Source: Gammaproteobacteria bacterium (lineage in GTDB: Bacteria; Pseudomonadota; Gammaproteobacteria; S012-40). From it: DNA of 58,271 nucleotides. The translations under genes were made by a program, and so were the position numbers. Positions 31,695 through 42,599 of the stretch are shown here, piece by piece. The stretch lies in the NCBI GenBank assembly GCA_015487785.1, contig WFPC01000020.1, forward strand, positions 1 to 58,271, written 5' to 3'. Every line of letters starts with the position of its first letter. Within the stretch, counting starts at the first letter, position 1. The notes beneath the pieces were generated by a model. That model was not told the origin of the DNA. It worked only from the letters and a program-made list of their open reading frames with translations, and did no database searches.

Positions 31695-32618
31695 ATGATG
31701 AGCCTTATTCTAGTGACAAACCGCGCCGGACGCACCCGCAAGTTCACCTTGGGGATGTGGCAGGGCGTGTTGTTGCTGTTGAGCCTGGCGCTCGTGATTG
31801 CCGGAGCAATCTATTGGGGTATGCAGCACCCGTTGCGCGAGGCGCCCGAGCAGACCATGCTCAAGGTCATGAAACAGCAACTGGCCGAACAGGAGCAGGC
31901 CCTGGCGCGGGCGCGTGCCGAGGCCGAGGAAAACCTCAATGCCCTGGCCCTGCGTCTGGGCGAGGTCAAGGCGCATGTCATTCGTCTGGATGCCCTGGGT
32001 CAGCGACTGATAGAGAAAGCCAACCTGAGCAAGGGCGAGTTCGACTTCGAGAACCCGCCCGCCCAGGGGGGGCCGGTTTCCGGCGAGGGGCGGGGCAAGT
32101 CCATGGCGGTGAGCGATTTCATCGGCGGCCTGGATGCCATGGAGCGGCAACTGGAGCACCGGGCGTTGCAACTGGACGTGTTGGAAACCCTGTTGATGAA
32201 CCGCGAACTGCACGACGAAGTGTTTCCCCAGGGGCGGCCCATCAAGCGTGGCTGGATCTCGTCCTATTTCGGCTATCGCACCGATCCTTTCAATGGTCGT
32301 ATCGCTCACCACGACGGCATAGACCTGGCCGGTGAACTGGGCTCCGATGTGATCGCGGTGGCCTCCGGGGTGGTGACCTGGGCCGGCAAGCGCTATGGTT
32401 ATGGCAACCTGGTGGAAATCAACCACGGCAACGGTTACGTCACCCGCTACGGGCACAACCAGAAGATCAATGTGAAAGTGGGTCAGACGGTGAAAAAGGG
32501 CGAAGTGATCGCGCAAATGGGCTCCAGCGGCCGCTCCACCGGTCCCCACGTCCACTTCGAGGTGATCAAGAACAGCCGGGTGGTCGATCCCATGCGCTAT
32601 ATTCGCGCTGCGCGCTGA
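31695..32618 (+). CDS. M23 (LytM-type) metallopeptidase, membrane-anchored
   Basis: A 307-residue inner-membrane protein facing the periplasm. Residues ~20-45 form a signal-anchor helix. A coiled-coil of about 60 residues follows (MLKVMKQQLAEQEQALARAR onward). The C-terminal ~120 residues are an M23 peptidase. The zinc ligands look intact: HHDGID (His and Asp) and the HVHFE motif, with RYGHN contributing the catalytic histidine. It may cleave peptidoglycan cross-links or activate amidases. It is conserved directly upstream of secA in this neighbourhood. The tandem ATGATG leaves the start ambiguous by one codon. Confidence 0.9.
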   Translation: MMSLILVTNRAGRTRKFTLGMWQGVLLLLSLALVIAGAIYWGMQHPLREAPEQTMLKVMKQQLAEQEQALARARAEAEENLNALALRLGEVKAHVIRLDALGQRLIEKANLSKGEFDFENPPAQGGPVSGEGRGKSMAVSDFIGGLDAMERQLEHRALQLDVLETLLMNRELHDEVFPQGRPIKRGWISSYFGYRTDPFNGRIAHHDGIDLAGELGSDVIAVASGVVTWAGKRYGYGNLVEINHGNGYVTRYGHNQKINVKVGQTVKKGEVIAQMGSSGRSTGPHVHFEVIKNSRVVDPMRYIRAAR

Positions 32619-32788
32619 GCCTTGGAAAGGCCTGGCCGCCCCACGATGAGTGGGCCGCGGCAGCGGGATTTCTTCGTCTTCGGGGCTCCCCCTTCCCTGC
32701 TGGGCCGAGCCGATCTTGATTTTCTTCCCGCCACCCCCAAATCCCGTTGTTTCGAGGCAAACGGGAATGCAATCGGGCGCAAACGTAA

Positions 32789-32794
32789 TATAAT
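32789..32794 (+). promoter_or_regulatory. Candidate -10 box of the secA promoter
   Basis: A perfect TATAAT lies 40 bases before the secA ATG in an AT-rich patch, but there is no convincing -35 hexamer 16-18 bases upstream. The 216-base gap between the peptidase gene and secA (32619-32834) was also searched for a secM-like arrest gene. No signal-peptide-bearing frame with a C-terminal arrest motif is present. Confidence 0.45.
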
Positions 32795-32834
32795 AGCCTG
32801 CCTTTCATGCACAAATTAACCACACTAGGCCATC

Positions 32835-35558
<2,724 letters not shown>

Positions 35559-35651
35559 GCGGGTGGCAGCCTGCCGGATTTGGCATCCGTAGCGAGGTGA
35601 GTGGGAAAGCGGAGCGTTTTTCCGCTGCTGTCGTCCTGAATATACGGTGGG

Positions 35652-36212
35652 CTAGACAGCGTAGTAGCGCCGTAGCACTGCCATGGCCCGGTTGATGCGG
35701 TGGAAGCGCGCGCCGTCACCTCCCTTGTCGGGGTGATGTTGCTGGCAGAGCTGGCGGTAACGCCGGGTGATGGTGGCGAGATCCACGGGTTCTTGCAGTT
35801 GCATTTCCGTCAGGGCCTGCTGTCTGTCATCGGCGGCAGCCAGGCGCTGCCAGAAACTGTCCAACAGGCGACCCACTTCCTTGTCGTCGGTATTGCTCAG
35901 GTTGTTCATGTCCAGATAATAATCCCGCAGGGGGTCACGCTGCCCCAGTTGTTCGCGTCCGGTGCTGTAAGGATGCAGGCGCAAGCGGATGGGGCCTATT
36001 TCGAGATATCCCAGGCGTCGTTTCCAAAGTTGATCGCGCAACCTATAGAGCAGGTGGCGCAGGACGAAGTGACGCTGAAAAAGTTCCAGATTGTCCCCAC
36101 GATTCTCAGGCTCTCCAAGGAGTTGTTTCATCAGATCAAGCTCGGTGATGCCGTGGGGGTGTTCCCGTAGAATCTTCAGCAAGTCTTGCAGTGAATCGTT
36201 CAGCGTATCCAT
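35652..36212 (-). CDS. DnaJ-related protein with C-terminal J domain
   Basis: A 186-residue protein of the DNAJ-related family. The N-terminal ~120 residues match the family's own domain (LLKILREHPHGITELDLMKQL, FQRHFVLRHLLYRLRDQLW). The last ~60 residues are a J domain with the HPDKGG motif near residue 160, so it can probably stimulate a DnaK-type Hsp70. Its start lies 13 bases inside the 3' end of the aldehyde dehydrogenase gene, so the two form an operon. It converges on secA. Confidence 0.87.
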   Translation of the reverse strand: MDTLNDSLQDLLKILREHPHGITELDLMKQLLGEPENRGDNLELFQRHFVLRHLLYRLRDQLWKRRLGYLEIGPIRLRLHPYSTGREQLGQRDPLRDYYLDMNNLSNTDDKEVGRLLDSFWQRLAAADDRQQALTEMQLQEPVDLATITRRYRQLCQQHHPDKGGDGARFHRINRAMAVLRRYYAV

Positions 36213-37564
36213 AGGGTCTTGATGTTGACGAATTCCAGTTGCCCGTGGCGTGAAAGCTCGCGTCCGTAGCCGGAGGTCTTGATGCCACCGAAGGGCAGGC
36301 GGGGATCGCTCTTCACCAGCCCGTTGACGAAGGCATTACCACATTGCAGGCGTCGTGCCAGGGCCTCGCCACGTGCCAGGTTGCGGGTCCATACGCTGCC
36401 GCCCAAGCCAAAGTCGCTGTCGTTGGCTATGCGCAGGGCGTCTTCGGCATCCTGGGCGCGAATGATGCTGGCCACGGGCCCAAACAATTCCTCTGTATAG
36501 GCCGGCATGCCCGGCACCACCCGGTCGAGAATGGAAGCGGCATAGAAGGCGCCATCTCCGGGCAGGGGATGGCAACCGGTGACCGCCTCGGCACCGGCGG
36601 CCAGGCTGTCTTGCACTTGCCTGTGCAGCTCGTCGCGCAGGTCCAGGCGGGCCATGGGCGCCAGATTGGTGCTACGGTCCAGCGGATCGCCGGGACGCAG
36701 GGTCTCCACGGCGGCCTTGAATGCGGTGACGAAGGCATCGGCAATGTCTTCCACCACGATGAAACGCTTGGCGGCGATACAACTCTGGCCGCAATTCATG
36801 AAGCGCGACAGCAGGGCGGTTTCCACTGCTGCCTCCAGCTCGGCGTCTTCCAGTACGATGAAAGGGTCCGAGCCGCCCAGTTCCAGCACGGTCTTTTTCA
36901 ATTGGGCGCCGGCCTGGGCGGCCACCTGGCGGCCCGCCGGTGTGCTGCCGGTGAGCGTCACCGCGTGGACGCGGCGGTCGGCGATGACCCCCGCCACCTG
37001 CTCCGAACCGATCATCAGGCTGCGGAACACATGATCGGGAAAACCGGCCTCCAGGAACAATTGTTCCAGCGCCAGGGCGCAACGGGGCACGTTGGAGGCA
37101 TGCTTGAGCAGGGCGGTGTTGCCGGCCATCAGGGCAGGCGCGGCGAAACGCATGACTTGCCAGAAGGGAAAGTTCCACGGCATGATGGCCAGCACGGTGC
37201 CCAGCGGCTGGTAACAGACCAGGCTGCGGCCGGCATCGGACTCGATGATTTCGTCGGCGAGAAAACGCGCCGAATTTTCGGCATAGTATTCGCAGCCCAG
37301 GGCAGACTTCTCTACCTCGGCCTCGGCCTCGGTGATGAGCTTGCCCATTTCCTCGCTGATGAGACGGGCCAGTTGGTTTTTCTTCTGGCGCAGGCAGCGG
37401 GCCAGGGCGTGCATCAGCCGGGCACGTTCGTCCAGGCTCACGGCGGCCCAGGGGGGCGTGGCCTCGGCGACCTGTTGCAGGGCCTGCTCCAGTTGCTCTG
37501 GCGACCACCGGGGAAATCGTGCGTTGATCAAGCCGGTGGCAGGATTGGTCGACACTAGGGACAT
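36200..37564 (-). CDS. NAD(P)-dependent aldehyde dehydrogenase, succinate-semialdehyde type
   Basis: A 454-residue aldehyde dehydrogenase. The NAD-binding segments IMPWNFPFWQVMRFAAPALMAGN and LTGSTPAGRQV are present. The general base Glu228 lies in VLELGGSDPF and the nucleophile Cys262 in NCGQSCIAAKRF; the C-terminal LPFGGIKTSGYGREL is typical. Length and N-terminus (STNPATGL) are closest to the short succinate-semialdehyde dehydrogenases of the Sad/YneI kind. Substrate cannot be fixed from sequence. It is divergent from the lytic transglycosylase gene. Confidence 0.9.
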   Translation of the reverse strand: MSLVSTNPATGLINARFPRWSPEQLEQALQQVAEATPPWAAVSLDERARLMHALARCLRQKKNQLARLISEEMGKLITEAEAEVEKSALGCEYYAENSARFLADEIIESDAGRSLVCYQPLGTVLAIMPWNFPFWQVMRFAAPALMAGNTALLKHASNVPRCALALEQLFLEAGFPDHVFRSLMIGSEQVAGVIADRRVHAVTLTGSTPAGRQVAAQAGAQLKKTVLELGGSDPFIVLEDAELEAAVETALLSRFMNCGQSCIAAKRFIVVEDIADAFVTAFKAAVETLRPGDPLDRSTNLAPMARLDLRDELHRQVQDSLAAGAEAVTGCHPLPGDGAFYAASILDRVVPGMPAYTEELFGPVASIIRAQDAEDALRIANDSDFGLGGSVWTRNLARGEALARRLQCGNAFVNGLVKSDPRLPFGGIKTSGYGRELSRHGQLEFVNIKTLWIR

Positions 37565-37602
37565 GGGAATACCTCGTTTGATGCCGGATGGATGAGCGAT
37601 CG

Positions 37603-39555
37603 ATGAGCATTATGGCACGCATGGCGGGCATGGTGTTACTGCTGCTGGCGACTTCGCCGGCGGTGGCGCAATCTCCTTTGCCTGAGGACGAAGCCTGGTG
37701 GCAGCAGCAGCGCGACACCTTTCGTCAGGCGCGGGAGGCCCTGCGCAAGGGACACCTGAAGACCTATCGCCGACTGTCTGGCAAATTGCGTGACTATCCG
37801 CTCTACGGTTATCTGGAATACGACTATCTGCGCAAACGCATCGCTCGCGTGGATGAAGAGCGCATTCATCGTTTTCTCGAACATTACCAGGACTCTCCCA
37901 TCAGCGCTCGCCTGCGGGCCCTGTGGTTGCGGCATCTCGCGCGGCGTGGACAGTGGGTGAAATTCCTGCAGGAATACCGCGATGGGGGTACCCGCTTGCA
38001 GTGTTTGCGAGCCAAGGCCCTGTTCGAGACCGGGCGCCAGGCCGAGGCGATGGCGGCGGCCCGGGCCTTGTGGCTGGTGAGCCGCTCGCAGCCGCGTACT
38101 TGTGACGAAGTGTTCGAGCGTTGGCGCCGGGCCGGCGGTCAGACCGAGGCCCTGACCTGGCAGCGCATTCACCTGGCCATGGAGCAAGGGCAGTTGCGCC
38201 TGGCTCGTTTCCTGGCCAAGAGCCTGGACGAGGAGGGTCGCCGCTGGGTGGCGCGCTGGCGCGACATGCATCGGCGTCCGGCGGAGAATCTCTTGCGGTC
38301 GTTCTATCAGCAAGACAGTGCCATTGCCCGGCGCATCGTGCGTCACGGCATCCGGCGCCTGGCCCGGCGTGATGCCGGTGCCGCCGCCGGTGCCTGGGAG
38401 CAGTATCGGGCGGACCAGTTGCGGCACGAGCCCGAGGCCGTGGCCGAGATCGACGAAGTGATCGCGCTCAATGCCGCCTGGCAGCATCACCCGCGCGCCC
38501 TGGAGTGGCTCAAGGCCCTGGAGCACCCCAGTCTGGCGGCGAAGAAATGGCGTGTGCGCTCGGCCCTGTTGCGCCAGGACGCCCAGCAGGCCCTGACCTG
38601 GTTGCAGGCGCTGCCGGCGGAATTGCGTGAATCGGAGCGTTGGCAATATTGGCGTGCCCGCCTACTGGAAATGCAGAGCGATCGCCTGCCGGTCTTGGCC
38701 AATGTGGCCGAACGCATCTATGCCCGCCTGGCCCGGGAACGCAGTTACCACGGCTTCCTCTCCGCCGACCGCCTGGGCCAGCCCTACAGCCTCAACTCAC
38801 AGCCGCTGGATTTTCCCGAGCATGCCCTGGCGGATTTCGCACGGCGGCCGGCGGTGTTGCGGGCGCGGGAGTTGTTCAAGCTGGGTCTGATGGTGGAAGC
38901 GCGGCGTGAATGGCAATTGTTGATCCGCGACCTGGATCGGCAGCAGTTGCGCCTGGCCTCGGTGTTGGCCAGCCGCTGGGGCTGGCACGACCGTGCCATT
39001 GCCACGGTGGCTCAGGCGGATTATTTCGACGACCTGGAAATCCGCTTTCCCATGGCCTTTCGTGACTTGGTGGAGGCCTCCTCGCGGGAACAGGCCATCG
39101 ACCCGGCCTGGGTCTACGGCGTGTTGCGCCAGGAAAGCGCCTTCATGGTCGACGCCCGCTCCGGTGCCGGCGCCCTGGGCCTGATGCAGCTCATGCCCTA
39201 TACCGGCCGGCTCACCGCCAGGGCGCTCAGGACGCGCCTGCGTTCCACCTACGATATTCTCGATGTGAAAAAGAATATTCGTCTGGGCACGGCCTATCTG
39301 CGACGCATGCTGGATCGTTACCAGGGACACAGTGTGGTGGCCACGGCCTCCTACAATGCCGGTCCCCAGCGGGTCGGGCGCTGGATGCCAGACCAGCCCC
39401 TGGATGCCGACATCTGGGTGGAAACCCTGCCCTATGGCGAAACCCGTGACTATGTGCGCCGGGTGATGGCCTACACGGTGATCTACGACCACCGCCTGGA
39501 TGGTGACATGACACCCATGCACCAGCGCATGCCGGTTATCGAGCCGGCCAGTTGA
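37603..39555 (+). CDS. slt: Soluble lytic murein transglycosylase (Slt70 type)
   Basis: Periplasmic enzyme that cleaves peptidoglycan glycan strands to 1,6-anhydro-muropeptides. It has about 650 residues. The signal peptide MSIMARMAGMVLLLLATSPAVAQ supports the start at 37603; the ATG at 37588 would add acidic residues before the signal. Residues ~25-480 form the alpha-superhelical U and L domains. The C-terminal goose-lysozyme-like domain has the catalytic Glu511 in VLRQESAFM, then SGAGALGLMQLMPYT, NIRLGTAYL and ASYNAGPQRVGRW. All catalytic motifs are intact. Confidence 0.93.
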   Translation: MSIMARMAGMVLLLLATSPAVAQSPLPEDEAWWQQQRDTFRQAREALRKGHLKTYRRLSGKLRDYPLYGYLEYDYLRKRIARVDEERIHRFLEHYQDSPISARLRALWLRHLARRGQWVKFLQEYRDGGTRLQCLRAKALFETGRQAEAMAAARALWLVSRSQPRTCDEVFERWRRAGGQTEALTWQRIHLAMEQGQLRLARFLAKSLDEEGRRWVARWRDMHRRPAENLLRSFYQQDSAIARRIVRHGIRRLARRDAGAAAGAWEQYRADQLRHEPEAVAEIDEVIALNAAWQHHPRALEWLKALEHPSLAAKKWRVRSALLRQDAQQALTWLQALPAELRESERWQYWRARLLEMQSDRLPVLANVAERIYARLARERSYHGFLSADRLGQPYSLNSQPLDFPEHALADFARRPAVLRARELFKLGLMVEARREWQLLIRDLDRQQLRLASVLASRWGWHDRAIATVAQADYFDDLEIRFPMAFRDLVEASSREQAIDPAWVYGVLRQESAFMVDARSGAGALGLMQLMPYTGRLTARALRTRLRSTYDILDVKKNIRLGTAYLRRMLDRYQGHSVVATASYNAGPQRVGRWMPDQPLDADIWVETLPYGETRDYVRRVMAYTVIYDHRLDGDMTPMHQRMPVIEPAS

Positions 39556-39570
39556 ACCTCAGGGAGGTAC

Positions 39571-40071
39571 ATGATGAAACGCTACCGGAGTTTGTTGCTG
39601 GCGTCATTGCTGACAGCCACGGCAGCCGTGGCCGACGAGATCCCGCTCACCGTGCAGGTCAAGCGGCTCAGCCTGGATACCGCGCTCAGCATGGCTCGCG
39701 CCGGCCTGCAGGCCTGTCGGGACGAGGCGGTGCAGGTGGCCATCACCGTGGTCGACCGTGCCGGCCAGGTACAGGTCGTCCTGCGCGACGTGCTGGCGCC
39801 AGACATCACCCTGGAGATCAGCCGGCAAAAGGCCTATACCGCCCTGGCCTTCGCCAGTCCCACCTCGGCCCTGGAACAGCGCTTTACCCGGCCATTCTCG
39901 GTGGGCAAGATCGAAGGGCTGGTATTCACGGCCGGAGGGGTGCCCATTCTCGCGAGTGGCAGCCTGCTGGGAGGTGTGGGTGTGTCCGGCGCGCCTTCCG
40001 GCGAATTGGACGAACGATGCGCCCGCGCCGCGGTGGAGGCCATGATCGACGAACTGGAAATGCAAGACTGA
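39571..40071 (+). CDS. Exported GlcG/HbpS-like protein
   Basis: A 166-residue protein with a cleavable signal peptide (about residues 1-21, MMKRYRSLLLASLLTATAAVA). The mature part is the GlcG/HbpS fold: LSLDTALSMARAGLQACRD, VAITVVDRAGQVQVVLRD, SRQKAYTALAF and GGVPILASGSLLGGVGVSGA. Family members bind haem or cofactors, but function varies. Ribosome-binding site AGGGAGG precedes the ATGATG. It lies 15 bases after slt and is probably co-transcribed. The 237-base gap after it holds the palindrome described at 40094-40182. Confidence 0.87.
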   Translation: MMKRYRSLLLASLLTATAAVADEIPLTVQVKRLSLDTALSMARAGLQACRDEAVQVAITVVDRAGQVQVVLRDVLAPDITLEISRQKAYTALAFASPTSALEQRFTRPFSVGKIEGLVFTAGGVPILASGSLLGGVGVSGAPSGELDERCARAAVEAMIDELEMQD

Positions 40072-40093
40072 ACGAATACGCCATTATTTAATC

Positions 40094-40182
40094 CGGCAAC
40101 AATATAGATTGTGTTCAGGGCTACAAGCGTCCTCCAGAGCAAGGCGGCACACGACGGCTGAACACGAGCTATATTGTTGCCG
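40094..40182. repeat. 89-bp interrupted palindrome between two genes
   Basis: Outer arms CGGCAACAATATAG (40094-40107) and CTATATTGTTGCCG (40169-40182) are a perfect 14-bp inverted repeat. After a symmetric 3-base mismatch, inner arms GTGTTCAG (40111-40118) and CTGAACAC (40158-40165) pair for another 8 bp, and CGTC/GACG may extend the stem. The central ~39 bases are not strongly paired. No T-run follows, so it is not a plain terminator. A miniature mobile element, a protein-binding palindrome or a structured RNA are all possible. TTAAT occurs on both sides (40088-40092 and 40190-40194), which may be chance. Confidence 0.7.
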
Positions 40183-40308
40183 CCCCGGGTTAATAGCTAG
40201 TGCGGGCAAAAGCTCCGGCTTCCAGATTTGGCATACTGAATTATAGGTTTTTGTCACGCGCACCTCTGTTACCATGGCGATGGATTTCCAGACAGGAGGT
40301 GCTTCGAC

Positions 40309-40722
40309 ATGAAATGGATAATGCTTTGTGGGCTGTTGTTGTCTTCCGCATTTGCCCCGGTTGTAGCCGCGCCGCGTACTCCCGCGCCGGATGGCGCCAC
40401 GGCCTACATCATTGCACCGGCCCACGGCGAAACAGTGGGGCGGGTCTTCACGGTGAAATTCGGTCTTCGGGGCATGGGCGTGGCTCCCGCCGGCGTGGAC
40501 AAGCCAAAGACCGGTCATCACCACCTGCTCATCGATGGAGAAATCACTCGTTTCGACCAGCCCATGGGCAAGAATGTCCGGCATTTCGGTGGCGGTCAGA
40601 CCGAGGTTACCCTGGAATTGCCACCGGGACGGCACAGCTTGCAATTGGTTCTGGGCGATCATCGCCACATCCCTCACGACCCACCGGTGATATCGCAGAA
40701 AATAACCGTTTTTGTGAAGTGA
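40309..40722 (+). CDS. Exported DUF4399 protein
   Basis: A 137-residue secreted protein. The signal peptide MKWIMLCGLLLSSAFAPVVAA is followed by a single DUF4399 domain: VYII-like strands, IIAPAHGETVGRVFTVKFGLRGMGVAPAG, the invariant KTGHHHLLID, and LPPGRHSLQLVLGDHRHIPHDPPVISQKITV. The histidine cluster suggests metal binding, but no function is established for the family. Ribosome-binding site CAGGAGGTG is strong. It appears monocistronic. Confidence 0.9.
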   Translation: MKWIMLCGLLLSSAFAPVVAAPRTPAPDGATAYIIAPAHGETVGRVFTVKFGLRGMGVAPAGVDKPKTGHHHLLIDGEITRFDQPMGKNVRHFGGGQTEVTLELPPGRHSLQLVLGDHRHIPHDPPVISQKITVFVK

Positions 40723-40734
40723 TGGACGGGCGCA

Positions 40735-40750
40735 TGTGATCCCGGTCACA
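40735..40750. promoter_or_regulatory. Perfect CRP/FNR-family operator
   Basis: TGTGATCCCGGTCACA is an exact TGTGA-N6-TCACA palindrome, the consensus bound by CRP/Vfr-type regulators. Its centre (40742.5) is about 41.5 bases ahead of a plausible start site near 40784 with a weak AATCAT -10 at 40772-40777, which would be a class II activation geometry. It lies between the DUF4399 stop and the 36-residue membrane protein start. Which CRP-family protein this genome encodes is not visible here. Confidence 0.6.
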
Positions 40751-40815
40751 GCGGGCGGGGGTTGGTTCTGCAATCATGGGCGACACCATGAAGGCTTGTG
40801 ACAGGAGGTAGCGTC

Positions 40816-40926
40816 ATGAAGCGCAGAACACGAACTCGTATGGAATTGCCCGACAGCAACATCCTGTTGCTGATCTTCGTTGCCGTCGCCATGATCCTGA
40901 CCACTGGCTTGCAGGCCTGGCCTTGA
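40816..40926 (+). CDS. 36-residue single-pass membrane protein
   Basis: A very small gene: ATG at 40816, TGA at 40924-40926. The ribosome-binding site is a full AGGAGGT eight bases upstream, among the strongest in the window. The product has a basic N-terminus (MKRRTRTRMELPD) and one hydrophobic helix (about residues 15-32, ILLLIFVAVAMILTTGL) ending in QAWP. This is the profile of a small inner-membrane protein, not a cleaved signal peptide. A CRP-type site lies 66 bases upstream, and a 10-bp terminator hairpin lies about 90 bases downstream. I do not recognise a family. Confidence 0.75.
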   Translation: MKRRTRTRMELPDSNILLLIFVAVAMILTTGLQAWP

Positions 40927-41017
40927 GTGCGGGTACAGGTCGGATAGCGGGTCGTTTACTTTTCGCTGCCCTGAAGTCGCCGGTTGCCGATGCTGGTGCT
41001 GTGAGCCCTGTACCGGT

Positions 41018-41046
41018 GGGTGGAAGCCCGCAAGGAGCTTCCACCC
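41018..41046. terminator. Hairpin terminator between convergent genes
   Basis: Perfect 10-bp arms GGGTGGAAGC (41018-41027) and GCTTCCACCC (41037-41046) enclose a 9-base loop, followed on the plus strand by TTCTCGTGTCTT. It separates the small membrane protein gene from the PEP-CTERM gene on the opposite strand and could stop transcription from either side. The U-tract is imperfect. Confidence 0.6.
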
Positions 41047-41092
41047 TTCTCGTGTCTTCCAGATGTAAAAGCCTCGATCACCTTTATGTTGG

Positions 41093-41752
41093 TCAAGCGG
41101 TTTTCTTTCTCCTGGAAGCCCCCAGCCCTGCTAAACCGAGTCCGAGCAGTGCCAGTGAGGCTGGTTCCGGAACCGACGTGGTTTCGATATAGAAGTTGTC
41201 GGCCTGACCGTTGCCGAAAAAGCCCAGGCCTACGCCCGTGCCCGAGTAGGTGTTTGCCAGGGTTCCTGAAAATGTTTGGTTGGTGGCGCCTACAAAGGCG
41301 GCAACGGTTCCATCACCATTGTCGGTCAACTCAAAATAGGTGGCCTCCACTTCGAAGCTCAAACTAAACATGCTGCTTCCAATCAGGGCAGTGCTGCCAT
41401 TGTTGCCGTTATAGAAAAAAACCATATCGAACAAGCCATTTGAGTTGTTGTCTTGGATTTTCACAAACAGGTTATCGGTCAAAGAGGCGTAGTTAAGGAC
41501 TAACGCGACGTAATCCAGAGTCGGGCTTGAGATGGCATCGACCGCGATTGAATTGGAAGACTGGCCGTCGAGTGTCAGCAGCGACAAGCTTGAACCGCTG
41601 AGAACACCGCCAGACTCGGTAACCGAGCCGTTTTGGATTGTCCATCCACTGACTATCCCGTCATTGAAATCATCAACCAGGACAGGGACGGCATTTGCCG
41701 TACTCATGCTGCACGCAAGCCAAAAACCACATAAAATTACCAGTTTTTTCAT
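41093..41752 (-). CDS. PEP-CTERM sorting domain protein
   Basis: A 219-residue secreted protein. The N-terminal signal peptide (MKKLVILCGFWLACSMSTANA) is followed by a beta-rich, Asn/Ser/Gly-rich body (DDFNDGIVSGWTIQNGS to GVGLGFFGNGQADNFYI) resembling a concanavalin-like jelly roll. The C-terminus is a textbook PEP-CTERM signal: VPEPASLALLGLGLAGLGASRRKK. Such proteins are processed by an exosortase (EpsH family) and often go to the exopolysaccharide matrix. No exosortase is in the window. Its DNA is clearly more AT-rich than the flanks, which suggests acquisition by transfer. Confidence 0.92.
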   Translation of the reverse strand: MKKLVILCGFWLACSMSTANAVPVLVDDFNDGIVSGWTIQNGSVTESGGVLSGSSLSLLTLDGQSSNSIAVDAISSPTLDYVALVLNYASLTDNLFVKIQDNNSNGLFDMVFFYNGNNGSTALIGSSMFSLSFEVEATYFELTDNGDGTVAAFVGATNQTFSGTLANTYSGTGVGLGFFGNGQADNFYIETTSVPEPASLALLGLGLAGLGASRRKKTA

Positions 41753-41903
41753 TTTTCACTCCAAACACCAATCCAGGTAAGGTTTATGCGATAAATGCGC
41801 CATATTTTTATCTTATTGTTTTATATGTATTTTTGCTGTGTCGCGAGGTTCTTGGTGACTCGAAATGTAAAAAGAACCGACATTTCCCAAGTCCAGCAGC
41901 ATG

Positions 41904-42599
41904 TTACCGCCAACTGTCTTCGAATAAGCGAATCACGGCTTCTCGGGTGAAGAAATATGTGATGCCGTTCACCGTGTAATTGCCGCCGCCGTTTTCCACC
42001 GCCTGGTACAGGCCTACCACCTGCTCCGGGGTGAAGAAATAATCGGGGTCCACCAGGCCGCCGCCATGCCGGGCATCGTAGGCATTGAGATAGGCCGCGA
42101 TGGCATAACGCGCCAGTTTTCGCTCGCCGTGGGCATAGTCGCAATAAGGCCGATACCTGGCCTTTTCCTCCTCTCGTTCGTGTTTTTTCTTTTTACCGTG
42201 ATGCTTCCCTTCGTCGTGCTCGCCGTGGCTTTCGTGATGGCGGGATTTCTTGCCGCAAAATGCCTTGTGTCGGGCGCTGACCTTGAGGGTTTCCAGCAGG
42301 CTCAGGTCTGCAAACTTGTCCGAGCCGAACACATCGGCGAACCGCGTCCATTCGCGATCCACCAGGCAGGGGGTGTCGAGCCGAGTCCAGGCGCGGGGCC
42401 CGAGGCCAAAGGTGCGCCGGGTGCTGCAATCGTCGCTGGTATTGGATACGTTGCCCGACATCATGCCCGACAGCGTGCAGGCACCGGCGAACACTTGGCG
42501 GCCGGGAATGCTCATCAACACCGGCGCGGTAAACAGGCTCCTGAGCAGCCGGCGGCGGGCCTGATCCGTGGAATGTTCTTTGGAAGTGTCCGGGTTCAT
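41904..42599 (-). CDS. Exported hypothetical protein with His/Lys-rich segment
   Basis: A 231-residue protein that I do not recognise. The N-terminus ARRRLLRSLFTAPVLMSIPGRQVFAGA looks like a Tat-type or Sec signal. The mature part contains six cysteines, including ACTLSG, DDCSTRR, PCLVD and PYCDY. A strongly charged segment rich in His, Lys and Glu sits at about residues 121-150. It ends in a region with YFFTPEQVVGLYQAVENGGGNY and YFFTREAVIRLFE. ATG 42599 is chosen because the longer frame runs antisense into tmcA. The His/Lys stretch could bind metal or polyanions; that is inference. Confidence 0.7.
   Translation of the reverse strand: MNPDTSKEHSTDQARRRLLRSLFTAPVLMSIPGRQVFAGACTLSGMMSGNVSNTSDDCSTRRTFGLGPRAWTRLDTPCLVDREWTRFADVFGSDKFADLSLLETLKVSARHKAFCGKKSRHHESHGEHDEGKHHGKKKKHEREEEKARYRPYCDYAHGERKLARYAIAAYLNAYDARHGGGLVDPDYFFTPEQVVGLYQAVENGGGNYTVNGITYFFTREAVIRLFEDSWR

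Noticed and set aside
32619-32834. Possible secM-like arrest peptide upstream of secA; a short plus-strand frame exists (32622-32819).
   Set aside because: It lacks a signal peptide and the C-terminal arrest motif and has shadow-like composition.
35608-35626. AGCGGA/TCCGCT hairpin between secA and the DnaJ-related gene as a terminator.
   Set aside because: The stem is only 6 bp with no T-run after it, too weak to annotate.
40094-40182. Palindrome considered as an integron attC site.
   Set aside because: The outer ends lack the RYYYAAC and GTTRRRY core sites, and no integrase or cassette array is nearby.
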